Source of the DNA: Tubiluchus corallicola
Taxonomy: Eukaryota > Priapulida > Priapulimorpha > Priapulimorphida > Tubiluchidae
Reading direction: 5' to 3'
Assembly: GCA_030141605.1 (NCBI GenBank)
Contig: JAQGDQ010000026.1
Span: 186,001-250,000 of the forward strand
DNA: 64,000 bases
Part shown: one piece after another, positions 23,471 through 33,801 of the stretch
Position numbering within the stretch: position 1 is the first letter of the stretch
Layout of the letters: every line of letters begins with the position of its first letter
Notes under the pieces: model-generated
The model's database searches: none
What the model saw: only the letters and a program-made list of their open reading frames with translations
Told to the model about the DNA's origin: nothing
Position numbers and translations under genes: made by a program

Positions 23471-24688
23471 GACTAAGACACGACACATATTAATTTGGCC
23501 TTTGATAGGGAATCAGGGACTGAGCAAAGTAGACTTACATCTTAAAATATAATTGTAAATTTCTTTTTAAATATTCTGAAAAATGAAAACAATTAGTGTA
23601 CGTGCATTGATTTGGCTTCAAAAAGTCAATGATTAAACAAACATAGGGGTTTTAGAAATACCTGGGTCATTTGCAAAATTCAAAGATGCAGGATGTGCCA
23701 CTCAGTTGTCTATTCTGTTTATTAATTTTTCTCAAAGTTTACAAACTTGCCTGGTGTCACAAGGGACGTTTCCGCCATAGGAGCACAGAAGCAGCATGTC
23801 ATCTATTTTGTGTCCCGCATCTTCTCTTTCCTTATCGGACAAGAGAACCAGTTTTGACAGATATGCAGAACGTACTTCATTGTCGTTCACTAGAGTTGAG
23901 TCCATTTCTACTCTGTCGGGATCGTCCTTATCTGCTGGTTTCGGATTATAGTCTGTTGGTTTCGGCAAAGGCAGGGCACGCTTTTTCCTTCCAGAACGTT
24001 TTGGTTTTGAGTGATCACTGCTGCCATCACCTTGCGGAGGATCACCGCTGCCATCACCTTGTGGAGGATCACCGCTGCCATCACCTTGCGGAGGATCATC
24101 GCTGCCATCACCTTGCGGAGGATCACCGCTGGCATCACCTTGCGGAGGATCACTGCTGCCATCACCTTGCGATGGATCACCGCTGCCATCACCTTGCGAT
24201 GGATCACCGCTGCCATCACCTTGCGGAGGATCACCGCTGCCATCACCTTGTGGAGGATCACCGCTGCCATCACCTTGCGGAGGATCACCGCTGCCATCAC
24301 CTTGCAATGGATCACTGCTGCCATCACCTTGCGGAGGGTCTTTAAGCACTTCGCAATTCAGATTTTCACCTTTCCGTAGAAGCTTGTACTGGTCAATTCT
24401 TGAACACCTTACTGGGTTCTGATTACATATCGTCACCGCAGGAAAATTCAACTGTAACTGTGGCTTGATGTCCAAGCTTGCTTTTACGTCCAAATGATGC
24501 TCCGAGTAATCACTTATCACAGTAATTAGCTGGATGACCAGAAAAACTATGCAACCTGCCATCATTAGCATCCATGTGATTTTGCGCAATCCAAGATTGG
24601 ATCTGTGAATGTTTGGTACTCCTTGCATAGAAGTGTTCTGGGCAAAGTCCAAAAGGCGCTGCTTCACCCCCACGCTTTGGGAACTCAT
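15118..24688 (-). CDS. DEG/ENaC (ASIC/ENaC-like) sodium channel subunit, proximal first-exon form
   Basis: Exons from 5' to 3' on the minus strand: 23751-24688, 22427-22533, 21834-21997, 20787-20915, 19335-19479, 18851-18935, 18155-18212, 17150-17229, 16344-16419, 15534-15652 and 15118-15271. The 2055 nt encode 684 residues with consistent phases. Landmarks: NTSMQGVPNIHRS before TM1 (about residues 36-60); FPAVTICNQNPV after it; a 12-unit acidic repeat (118-225); a furin-like RSGRKKR (231-237); MYGNCYTFNSN in the finger/palm region; a GFRVVIHPP...PFPEDEG...PGQATSI block; Cys pairs in ACWKTCRQRAIVQNCTCYDP and EYPCDCPPRCE; then SNIGGTLGLWVGLSML as TM2 with a GLS selectivity-filter tripeptide. 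The cytoplasmic tail is about 50 residues. Members form trimeric amiloride-sensitive cation channels at the plasma membrane; ligand and gating are not deducible. The first intron uses a GC donor. An AATAAA complement at 15084-15089 may be the poly(A) signal. Confidence 0.9.
16559..16898. mobile_element. Non-autonomous hAT MITE in a channel intron
   Basis: The left end CAGGACCGTCTTAAC and right-end complement CAGCACCGTCTTAAC form terminal inverted repeats. Flanks ATAATTAG and ATAACTAC match at six of eight positions, suggesting an old 8-bp target duplication. At 340 bp it has no coding capacity. It lies between channel exons 17150-17229 and 16344-16419. Confidence 0.65.
17494..17848. repeat. 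MITE-like long inverted repeat
   Basis: Arms at 17494-17575 and 17775-17848 are diverged inverted copies sharing AAATTTACTGTTTTA and TTTCTTTATCTAC around a ~200-base centre. No clear target duplication was found, so the boundaries are approximate. It sits in the channel intron between exons 18155-18212 and 17150-17229. Confidence 0.6.
19895..20530. repeat. Long purine-rich tract (pyrimidine-rich in the channel transcript)
   Basis: For about 640 bases the plus strand is almost entirely A and G in irregular GAAAA/AGGAAAAG runs. In the minus-strand channel pre-mRNA this is a T/C-rich tract about 415 nt upstream of the acceptor of exon 19335-19479. It makes spurious Lys-rich and Phe/Leu-rich open frames. 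It may come from an expanded low-complexity repeat. Confidence 0.75.
23032..23207 (-). CDS. Candidate cassette exon of the DEG/ENaC gene
   Basis: A 176-nt open segment has a good acceptor (TTGCTTTTCAG) and donor (CA then GTATGT). It starts in phase 0 and ends in phase 2. The next exon (22427-22533) needs phase 2, so splicing out of this exon keeps the frame. Splicing into it keeps frame only from the GT donor at 23746-23745, four bases downstream of the GC donor otherwise inferred. It would add about 60 ectodomain residues with three cysteines (LCRLV, GMCIQ, GTCSD) between PCDT and DFYYQF. The family alignment reads better without it, so it may be rare, or a chance frame. Confidence 0.3.
23418..23468. 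repeat. (TAA)n microsatellite
   Basis: About seventeen uninterrupted TAA triplets lie in the first channel intron. They create a poly-Leu open frame on the minus strand that is an artefact. Confidence 0.9.
24014..24337 (-). repeat. Coding minisatellite, 12 x 27 bp, in the channel ectodomain
   Basis: Twelve tandem 27-bp units encode PPQGDGSGD with few substitutions (S for G, L or S for P, A for G, D for G). The array occupies residues 118-225 of the proximal-exon isoform. It lies outside the membrane, shortly after the conserved block following TM1 and just before the multibasic site. The array has no stop codons, which explains open shadow frames on both strands. High identity between units suggests recent expansion and likely length polymorphism. 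Confidence 0.95.
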
Positions 24689-27059
24689 TGTGATACTCAA
24701 GTTTAAGTTTCAAAACAGCTGATCACTTGAAGTAAATGAATAACGGTAAAACGGTATGGTAAAATCGCGTCAAGCATTGTATAAGCAAAATGTTGACACC
24801 TCGCTCATCTAAAGTAAGTTCTTGCTATGAGCCTCTTCTAATATATGTAGATTTGGGAATCTTTATGATGTGACGTTCGAAAAATGTCACAGGGAAGTAG
24901 AGACGGGTGGAAGGGAGGGTGGGCATTACGTGCTGGGTAATGTACTTCCATTTAAAGCACATTTATTGACTTTTAATCCCCATGTTTCGACTACATGTAA
25001 TTTTAAAGATGTATCAAAATATGTTTGTATTCATTTTATGATTTAGAAATTACGTCGAATTTTTCCTGGATTGTCGACACCGAGGCAAGGTTACGCGTCC
25101 CTTTAATTAAAATGGTTGAACTGGCGATGTTGCTATGTATTAGTAGGCAATTATTCGCATAATGGACTCAAGAGATATTATTGGCACGCATTAGTTGCAA
25201 TAAAAGGTAGTGATAGGGGTAATAAAAGCGTGGGCCGCAATTAACAATAGGAATTTGGATAAGTCCATTACGTAAAAACCTATGTTAAGTTGTCAAAGCC
25301 TAATGAAAAATGTATCTTTAAAACTGAAAAGTTGAAAATTATGAATGCGTTATTGTTATAGTTATTTAGGCCATCACTATGGAGTCAAAACTTTGAATGC
25401 AGACACAGATCTATTAATTATGATCAAATTTATCATGGTTTCGAAAGCACAGTCATAATTCATCAAATGACTTTCAAGTTTTTTGAAGGACATGTTGTTT
25501 ACATTGAGAAAGAGCGCGTAAGCATTCCGAAATTTGTTTATTGGTGTTTTTTTACATAAAAACGTAACGGAATTCATGAGTTCAGTTTAAACTGAATGTA
25601 AATAAATTATTTAAGCAGATCTGTAGATATAGCATAAAAAACGATGAGATGAACCTTCCAGGTAAAATAAGATATTGTAAGCTAATGCAATACAACTTTT
25701 ACATCTTTTGCACAGACTTTACTGTTTACTTTTACTAATTTGTTTAAAATGTGTATATTTATTTTTGTGCCTAATATGTAATAAATAAATACACTAATAA
25801 AATAAACAATTTAAAAAAACTACTGTATTTAAAACGTATTGTGTAATTTATTATGGTTTGCCGCTTTGTTACAAATTTTAGTTATGATACGTTAAACAGA
25901 CCAAGAGTTGCTTACTGGCATTAGTAAGCTATTTTCGCAGTAGTACATCTATTATTACCGCATTTTTTGTACTTGAGAAGAAAATACTGCAGTAGTCTAA
26001 GCTAGTGAGTTTTTAGTTCCGAAAATATTTTTTTACACTCTACTGTGAATTCAGCTGAATAGTTTCAATCAAATTTTTTTCAAATTGTGGAACGCTGTAT
26101 TTACTTCGTGGTCTTTCTAAGAATGGCGTTTTTTATATTATTTTAAACGTAGCTTCATTTGGCTTGAATCAAACAGTCATTATAACTGATAGAGAGATTC
26201 TCCTCAATATATAACACAAAAATAGCGTGCCAGATTTACATTTGAAGTTAACATGGACTAGTAGGCCTATAGTACCATACCATTGAAAATTATAAAACAC
26301 GACTGACTGCTCAATACAGACTAGGTCATAAAATAGTAGATGCAGTACATACGATGTGAAAAAATTAATAGTTGAAAAACAAAACATTGTCTCAGAAGAT
26401 TAATTAAAAACTAACACTTCGAAAACGCTTTGTGCAAATAATGAAATCTTAAATACATTGAAATATTAAACAATTCATTTCATAGCTTAAGCTTGCGTAC
26501 GCATGAAGAAGAAGATTTGTAATATCGTTATCTGACAATTCATAAATATTGATATTATCACAGGCCAATATTTCCTTGATTTAGACAAGCATCAGTGTCC
26601 TAGCTAGTTTAGAAAGAGGACATTTTAATAAAAAAAATTTCATGTGTCTCAAAAAAGAAGCCACACCTGCAATCTGGTAAGGCACGTGACCCATCACTAT
26701 GATCACAGCCCCTAGAAAATAAGTCAGAATTCAGTTGGCTAAATAATGGCGTTTAGTTTGTCGCTCCCCTCACGCATTACTTTACGAGCCGTTCCATCTT
26801 GTTGAAGGTTCCACAGGAATAGTTTATGACAGAAGTTTACAACTGGTCTACTCCACTCATAAATTAGAGTTAGGAAAAATATTATTGCTCATAAGCTACT
26901 GAGGTTTCATGTTAGTAAACCTTGGTTGCTCCAGAGTGAGTCTCTTCATCTGGCCAAGGTAATGCAAGATGCATGCTTCAAGATGATTAGTTTTTAATTC
27001 TCATTTTTACTTTGAGAGAGTAAGAAATAAATGCGCATTATACCATTATATAGACCTAC
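24689..27059. other. Interval between the two alternative first exons
   Basis: No DEG/ENaC-like exon was found between 24688 and 28089 after scanning both strands. The promoter of the proximal first exon should lie just above 24688, but I recognise no core motif. The sequence is AT-rich without clear transposons. Confidence 0.4.
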
Positions 27060-27302
27060 CGCTTCGTTGAAACGCGTACACGTTAATTTTGGGGTAAGTT
27101 TCAAGTAAAATTGGTTTAATAAAGCCTGCGGGTCGATCTACCCTCCTGTAAGCGTTCACTAAACTGCGCGTGCTTTTGCTTGTGAGCGTGACCGGCAGAT
27201 CCACAACGGTATCCATTAACACGTTCTGGGTATATGTGAAGGCCTTTTTGTAGGCACTAAACACCTGTGACAGAAACTCCGCCAATGTGCCAAGCTTCAG
27301 CT
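27060..27302 (-). CDS. Orphan exon-like open segment, unknown product
   Basis: On the minus strand a CTACAG acceptor-like site at 27303-27308 and an AGCG/GTAGGT donor at 27060 bound a 243-nt stretch that is phase 1 at both ends. It contains TLAEFLSQVFSAYKKAFTYT and FIKPILLETYPKINVYAFQ and has more CpGs than its surroundings. Its phase does not fit the flanking channel exons (phase 2), so it probably belongs to another gene, a processed fragment or a transposon relic. I do not recognise the family. Confidence 0.3.
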
Positions 27303-27428
27303 CTGTAGGAGCAGTAGCTGAGGCGTGCATAAAGAGACAGACATATACACACGGACCTCTCAATCATTCATAATAGTAAGTGTAAATAGAAGATAGACAG
27401 ACGTTTTATGTAGCTTATGCTGAAATAA

Positions 27429-27520
27429 ATAGTACTCAACCAACTGACCAACCAACCAACCAATCGACCGACCGACCAACCAACAAACCAAGCAACCGGC
27501 CAGTCAATAAATTAATCAAT
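27429..27520. repeat. Period-4 (CCAA/CCGA)n microsatellite
   Basis: Imperfect CCAA, CCGA and TCAA tetranucleotides keep a four-base period over about 90 bases. Confidence 0.7.
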
Positions 27521-27679
27521 CAATCACCAGACAAAAATTATCAAGATAAAACTCCAAGTTTTGTGATGTGAATCGGATATGCCAGCGTCAAATGGCGCAG
27601 TATACGGTATCAGAATGAAAATCAGATGGTATCAAAATAAGTAAAGCTTAACTAGGCCAAATCACTAACTTTCAGAGAC

Positions 27680-27880
27680 ATTGTAACGTAACAGGGGCCA
27701 GATTTACTAACGCGTTCGTAAGAATCTTCGTAAGATTTTTTTTCGTAAAGTTACGACTCATTTAATAATCTTCTTAGGTTATGAAACCCTTGTGAATTTC
27801 ATCGTAGGCCTAAGAATGTTTTTACAAACGGTCTTACGAATAAAGCAGTTTGTAAAAAGCTTTATGAATTCCCAGGTCCC
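27680..27880. repeat. Possible MITE-like repeat with CTTCGTAAGA motifs
   Basis: TTCGTAAGA-like words recur in both orientations and the interval is bounded by GGGGCCAG and CTGGG-type ends. Terminal repeats are too imperfect to classify. Confidence 0.25.
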
Positions 27881-28088
27881 CAGGTTGTTCTGATCAGCCG
27901 TATAGGTCTGTGAAAATTTCTGTTGTATAGGCTGCACTTCCTACTCACAAATGCAAGCTCACCATGCGGTAGCATGATTTCATATGTTCTATTTTTCATG
28001 GAAAAAATAAAGCGGATAAATTTGAACTAGACTTTTTAACACTGCAAGAATTTAAAGTGGAATCAAAATAACAGTGGTGTGCTCTTAC

Positions 28089-28897
28089 CGGGAATCGCAA
28101 GGTATAACATCTCTGAATGCACAAAGCATCATCATATCTTCTAGAAAATGACCTGCGCTTTTTCTCTGTTCATCGGTCAAGTCTTTCAACTTTGACAAGT
28201 ACTCTAATCGAGTTAGTTTATCGTCCAAAAGAGTGGAATCAATGTTTTTCCTTGCTGGATCTCCCATCGAGGGGGCAACTGGTTGCTCCTGCTGCTTTTT
28301 TTGTAGCTGTCGTTTACGCCTTTCACCAGAATTTGCTTTTTCGGAATTTGGATCACCAGAATTTACCTTACTAGAAGTAATTGGATCAGCAGTATTTTGT
28401 CCACCTGGATTTTGCCCACCGGAATCAGATTTGTCAGAAATTTGTGGCGTTGCGGCAGGGCTCTTTTCTCCAGCATCTTCCGAGTCGTCTCCAGAAATTA
28501 CATTCCCTTTTCCACATTCCACGGAGTGACCCGGCTTAAGCAGTCGATATTCCTTTACCTTGCTGCATTTTACTGGGTTTTCGTTACAAATTGTTATGGC
28601 TGGGAACAACATTGGCGACTCATGAGTATAGTCTGTACTGGATTTTACATCCCATTGATGATATCCATAATCACTGATCACACTTACGAGTTGAATTATA
28701 AGCAAGACGACACAGCCGGCCATTACAGCCAACCAAAGAATCTTTCGAACTCCAAGTTTTGACCGATGCATATGAGGAATTCCTTGCATGGACGTGTTCT
28801 CAATGAAATCCTTCAGTCTTTCGTGCATTCTGTTAATAACCTGTATGCTAGATGTCACTTCTTTCGGCTCATTCTCCACTTTTGGTTCAGACTCCAT
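28089..28897 (-). CDS. Distal alternative first exon (or isolated first exon) of the DEG/ENaC gene
   Basis: From ATG 28897 this exon encodes 269 residues plus two bases and ends at a strong GTAAGA donor. It parallels the proximal first exon: NTSMQGIPHMHRSKLGVRK before TM1 (about residues 52-76), FPAITICNENPVKCS after it, a disordered Ser/Gly/Asn/Asp linker, a furin-like ERRKR (192-196), then LEDMMMLCAFRDVIPCDS. The phase (2) and the position of the splice within the PCD(T/S)-R/S codon equal those of the proximal exon. Joined to 22427-22533 and later exons it gives 641 residues. No private downstream exons lie in the 3.4 kb before the proximal exon. Mammalian ASIC1 and ASIC2 use alternative first exons the same way. 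The alternative is a separate gene that lost its downstream exons. Confidence 0.85.
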
Positions 28898-29559
28898 CGT
28901 TCATCCCTCCAAGTTCAATAAATGCAGGCACTTAATAAAAGGTTTCAATAAAACTGCTGTAGTTTTTTTCTCTGCAAGTCAGCTTAATGTTTTGCTAAAA
29001 TGGTTGTCTTTGAATGTGTTACACTTTTCAGCTATTCGAACTTTATGGCACTTTCACTTTGTATTCTATGGTTGGTTTCCATGTCATTTATTTTGTCCAT
29101 TAGTATTAAATTTTCAGTAGATGTGACTGCCAACATTGTAGCTGAGCGAAACCGGACAAACAATACCTCGGTGACATCTTACAGAAACAGGTCTATTATG
29201 ACCGTCCATACAATATTTATCTTGGTTGATTCAGTGTTGCGCAGCTAGCGGTCGCAGTTTGGATTTGTATTTGCGTAGGTAAGCAGGTGTTGTGTCACTA
29301 AACATTCACAAAAGTTCTTTTTGTCAAAGCTTCTTTTGAATTAACACTAAATACTGCTAGGCCCTCATGTTTTAAGTATTGTAACGATATTACTGTAAGG
29401 ACCCAGGTTAAATCATAGAGCCGTACTTTAACTTGCAGATAAACATTAAGCTTTATTTTCTGATTTTGACACCAGCTTTTTTTTACTTATGTTCACTAAG
29501 TGTAAATTGTTTCTAGATTGTTACAATCAACTAGGTAATACTATTTGTTAGTTTAAGGA
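28898..29559. other. 5' flank of the distal channel exon
   Basis: The distal promoter is expected here on the minus strand. No clear core element or other gene was recognised. Confidence 0.3.
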
Positions 29560-30011
29560 ATGTCAGTCCCCCCCCCCCTGGGTTGGGTTGAACGTGTAAC
29601 TGTACGTTTGTGCATTTAAGAGGATTGAAGCCAAACACATGGATTTCTGTACGTTCATGACACAGATTTCTCGGACAGGATATGCAACTTGAGTTTGGTT
29701 GGGGAAACTGCGTTTTTACGTTTTACCTGATTGTCTATTAGCTGACGTTTGAAAGCTAATGATCTATTTGTGGTGGTGGAAGATGTCCACTCATTGGTTT
29801 ACATGGCTTTGCTGATCTTACCATGCTGGGAAGATGTCGTCTCGGATCATGTGAGAGCACCGTCGTGCAGTTGGAAAGGTGCCCAGCTCGATACTCCATC
29901 GCATGGGACGGAGAAGTCGTCACTGCCTGGGTAGGAACTGTATGCCAATAAACCGGAAGGCAAAGGTACCTGTTTACTTACGTTATCGTTAATTGGCGCC
30001 AGAGGGAGAAC
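29560..30011 (+). mobile_element. Possible LTR end with primer-binding-like site
   Basis: A moderately GC-rich stretch contains AATAAA at 29948 and then TGGCGCCAGAGGGAGAAC at 29994. The latter begins with the TGG expected of a tRNA primer-binding site. No matching second LTR, no CA terminus and no gag/pol frame were found. Only a weak hypothesis. Confidence 0.2.
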
Positions 30012-30540
30012 TTGTTTTTGATGTGAATTTCCGAACGCATGTGTCCCTACAACTACGTTCACACGTCACCCTTTGATAGACTTACGTTGAAACATTTAGC
30101 TACGTTTCTCTCAGACTTTTTGCGTCATCACTGTGGGAGTTGTGAACCCGTTAGATGAAGTTTAAACCACACTTTAGTCGTTCTAAAGGACTATGGCCAC
30201 AATCTACACGTGTCTGGAGAATATACTATGCTAGCGTACGCATTTCGGGGTGGCTGGTAGAGTAAGTAGGAACCCTTTAAATAGTTAGGAAAACTGTATG
30301 ATTTTTGTATGTTTTGTCATTGCATTTATTTCATGCCATGCTGTTTAGTAGCGTTTTCAGACTTACTTTTGCTTATTACTAATTTCCATTGTTTACAAAA
30401 AGCTCAACTATACAACTGTTTTTGTTTGTGTCATTAAACTTAATATTTTGTCATTTATTCGACTGGTTACAGTTTCGCTTTTAGGGTATAGATGGGAAGC
30501 CTGTTTTTGATCAATCCCACCATAAAAAAATCCATGCTAT

Positions 30541-30710
30541 TTAGGTAGAGCCCCCGTAGAGTCTGCCTACGCTCAGCTATTGTCTGTTTCTTTAGTGGGC
30601 AGTCGGTTAGTGCCCATAGCTCGGCCAAGGAACTGATCGAACTTAGCAGCGACTACCATTAATTGGCCCCTATGGTCTGCCCCTGTATGCACGGGCCATT
30701 ACAATTACAA
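30541..30710. other. GC-rich unclassified segment
   Basis: A compact GC-rich block with small self-complementary words (GGTAGAGCC, GGGCAGTCGG, TAGCTCGGCCAAGG, GCACGGGCCA) stands out from its AT-rich flanks. It has no coding frame. It may be a SINE or degenerate structured RNA-derived repeat; no promoter boxes were convincing. Confidence 0.2.
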
Positions 30711-31238
30711 TATAATAAAATGCCATAACGGCCACTGAAAACTTCATAATTTCATTGAAGAAATGCAAAGTCCGCATAATTCTAATTAATCATCGCCCAT
30801 TAAGATTTAGGTTACTTTGAACTTCGGTTTGACATTTTTACTTCGTTAGATATCCTTGATTAGAGAATAAATTCTAAAAAAAGCGTTCACTAATTGGAAA
30901 ACTACTTCGCCCAACTCATATTATCAAATGAGTTGCAAGTGTCAATTCTACACTTTTGAACAACTATCAGCCGAGTTTACGCATATCTGTGAGTTAACAC
31001 TCATTAATAACTTAGAAATTGGATTGTTTAATGCTACAATTGATGGTCAGTAACTCAATAACTGCTTCCCACTTCTCCAACAAAAACAATTGCTTCTTTG
31101 ACTTAACGAGTTTTTGGTCAAGTATTTTTTATATCCACACCTACGAATATAATCAATTTTGTAAGTTTTCTTTTTATAAAGCAGCCAGTAACAAAACTGT
31201 GAAACTTATATTCCAAAACATACACACGCGCGCGCACA

Positions 31239-31753
31239 ATTTTCTGATAAGTTGATTATTACGTTTTTTCTACATTTTTCTACATTTCTTCACCTTTATA
31301 TTAAAATTTTCAGCGTAAGAAACGCACACACCCACGTACGTACGCACTCACGCACGCACGCACACACACACACACAATGAACTAATCTTTGACAGATAAT
31401 ATTAGTACTAGCATTAAATCTAGTCATTAGACTAAATACACATTTCCTATAGATAACAACTAAATAAGTTATACCGAGCTGTACACTTAGAAGCTGAGCG
31501 TATAATCAAGTTCATACTTTAAAAAATTTCGTTTTGAAACATTGTGAGCAACTTTTAGTTTTCTGATGTTGTATAAATTAAAATGACTCCAAGTGGCCAT
31601 ATAGTAAAGGCTATTGCAATTGGCATTAGATAGGCAAATTTTTACATTAACTGAACAATTTCCAGATTTTCTGATAAGTTGATTATTACGTTTTTTTAAC
31701 ATTTTTCTACATTTCTACATCTTTCTATTAAAATTTTCAGCGTAAGAAACGCA
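31239..31753. repeat. Direct repeat pair of about 85 bp
   Basis: The segments at 31239-31327 and 31667-31753 share TTTTCTGATAAGTTGATTA and TTTTCAGCGTAAGAAACGCA with small indels. The second leads into a LINE reverse-transcriptase fragment, so both may be LINE ends or a target-region duplication. Confidence 0.65.
31323..31377. repeat. (CA/CGCA)n microsatellite
   Basis: CACACC, CGTACG and CGCACG tetramers grade into a pure CA run. A shorter ACACGCGCGCGCAC tract lies near 31222. Confidence 0.8.
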
Positions 31754-32100
31754 GACGTCAAATAAGGGCTGAAGTGCCGTATAGTTGTTGCTAATAAACG
31801 TGCGTCATCTTCATACATTAAATGATGCATAATCATGTTAACAATATTACAACCAAGCTGAGTGCGTGCCAGTTTGGTACTTAGGTCTTTGAAATAGAAG
31901 TTTAAAAGAATTTGAGACATTCTGCCACCTTGAGATACTCCACTACCTATGCCGAAAGTTTTGGAATGGATGCGCCCCCATCTAACAAACATACCTTGGT
32001 TCACATAATAGTATAAGAGTAAACGAATACCATTAGGAAATTCAGCTTTAGGCAAATTTGAGAAAGCCAAAGCGACATAGCCAAATTGGTTCGGAGTTGC
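31696..32100 (-). pseudogene. LINE reverse transcriptase fragment
   Basis: The minus-strand frame includes LLYYYVNQGMFVRWG, GSGVSQGGRMSQILLNFYF and HHLMYEDDARLLA. These correspond to the RT fingers/palm region and the YxDD catalytic box, with the usual YADD changed to YEDD. The rest of the element is missing. It belongs to the jockey/CR1/RTE-like non-LTR group by pattern only. Confidence 0.75.
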
Positions 32101-32492
32101 AGGAATAAGATTTTTATAACGATTCAGCAGTAAGGTTCTATGACCATGCTAGCAATGAGTGACATCATATATCAACATCACATATTACATTAATATAAGC
32201 ATATGATAACAATCATACTTATACAAAAAATGCAGAACTGGTTTCGCAGCGAGCATCCGTCTTTTACGCTAGTTCCCGTGCTAGCTTATAACATAAGACT
32301 AAGTGCAGAAATATCTGTTTAAAGTTTACGTACACGAAGCCAGTCATATTACCTATACAAGAACATAAACGATCTCGAATAATAATAGTAATACTGATAA
32401 ATCTGATGTTTATAAATATTACGTGACGAAGTTCGAAGCTCATGTTATGATGGCGCATTTTCGATCAGTGAAATTATAAATGGTGGTGTGTG

Positions 32493-33104
32493 ATGTCCAT
32501 TACAACAAGATCCAGGTCAAAATCACTTATGGAAACAGAAAGTCGGGAATCAACGATAGAAATTACAGTTGCAATGATGTCGAAAAGTGCAAGTAAGGGA
32601 CATAACGGTGAAGGTAATATGAAATCTAATACTGACGTAAACCTTTTGTCTGAACTGTTAAACTTTAGAGCAGAAATGATGCCTGAAATGGGCAAAATCA
32701 AAATTGGTTTGAAGGAACTTAAGGCAGGACAAACATCTTTGGAAACTAAATATGATAATATTTGTATAATGTATGACAACCCCTTAGCCAGATTAGAAAA
32801 TACTGAACAAGAGAACAGTAATTTTAAAGCCTTGGCGAAAACCACTGAGTCTAAAGTAGCTAGCCAAGCTGCAGAATTTGAGAATCTCAAACAGTATATT
32901 TGTAGAGACGGTCTATTAATTTACGGAATCCCAAAACAGAACGGGGAGAATACTGACAATTTAATTAAGTGCATAGCTAGTGAAATGGGATGGCCACTAA
33001 GCGATACGGACATTAGAATGTCACACTGTATCCCATCAGAGAAAGTTTTAGAACCCACTAACAGAAAATTGTTTCCATGTCAACTACTACTTCACCGGCT
33101 TTGA
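32493..33104 (+). pseudogene. LINE ORF1-like protein, frameshifted at the C-terminus
   Basis: From ATG 32493 a 203-residue frame starts MSITTRSRSKSLMETESRES, has a helical, coiled-coil-prone centre and then the RRM-like RDGLLIYGIPKQNGENTDN and DTDIRMSHCIPSEK blocks typical of LINE ORF1 proteins. After about 33060 the frame shifts: a +1 frame reads YYFTGFDKR, the expected continuation. It lies on the opposite strand from the adjacent RT fragment, so the two do not form one element as arranged. Confidence 0.7.
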
Positions 33105-33767
33105 CAAAAGGTCTTGCTTAATTCTATTTTTCTAGGTGCACCCGTGTTTACATTTTCGCACTTTTATTCTTTAGCCTCGCCAGAGTGTCAACTTGTCAGC
33201 TTACACCCGTCTCTCATATTGAGCGCATTGACCCGCCATCTATGAAAAGGAAATTCAGTCTTAACATTCTTCAATATCTAGCTTTGATCCTGAATTTGTC
33301 ATTTCTAGCTGCATTGACCGTAGAATCTGCCATTGTGGCTAGAACTCAACTAGGCCTAAATGTTGCAGAACACAATGGCACATAAAAAGTTTCTTTAAGA
33401 AATTACTTTTGACCGCCATTCGTTATTAAATTTTTTTAGACGGCTTGACAGTTGACAGTGACTGCAAGACAATGACTGTAAAACTTAGGATAATCTCCTG
33501 TCACTAAAAAGGAAAGCGGAGAGTCTTTCATGTTTGTTAGACATAAATTTAAAACAAAAAGAGGAATTAATACTTTTATAAGGGGATGTGTTTTTAATGC
33601 AGATTATCATTAATATTTTTATCTTTACTGTTCTCTGTTGGTTTTACTGCTATTTCTAATGTATTTAATACAAGAAAAATTCCTTTGTTTTAAATACGTT
33701 TTAATATCGAAAGATTTATCTTAATTAAAGTCTTTACTGATGTATTGTAAGTTTATTAGCAGCTGTA

Positions 33768-33801
<34 letters not shown>

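Noticed and set aside
24014-24337. CRISPR-like regular repeats
   Set aside because: The units are contiguous with no spacers, the array is within a channel reading frame, and the genome is animal.
23671-24379. Plus-strand CHHLAEDHR repeat frames resembling zinc fingers
   Set aside because: They are antisense readings of the 27-bp coding minisatellite, which has no stops in several frames.
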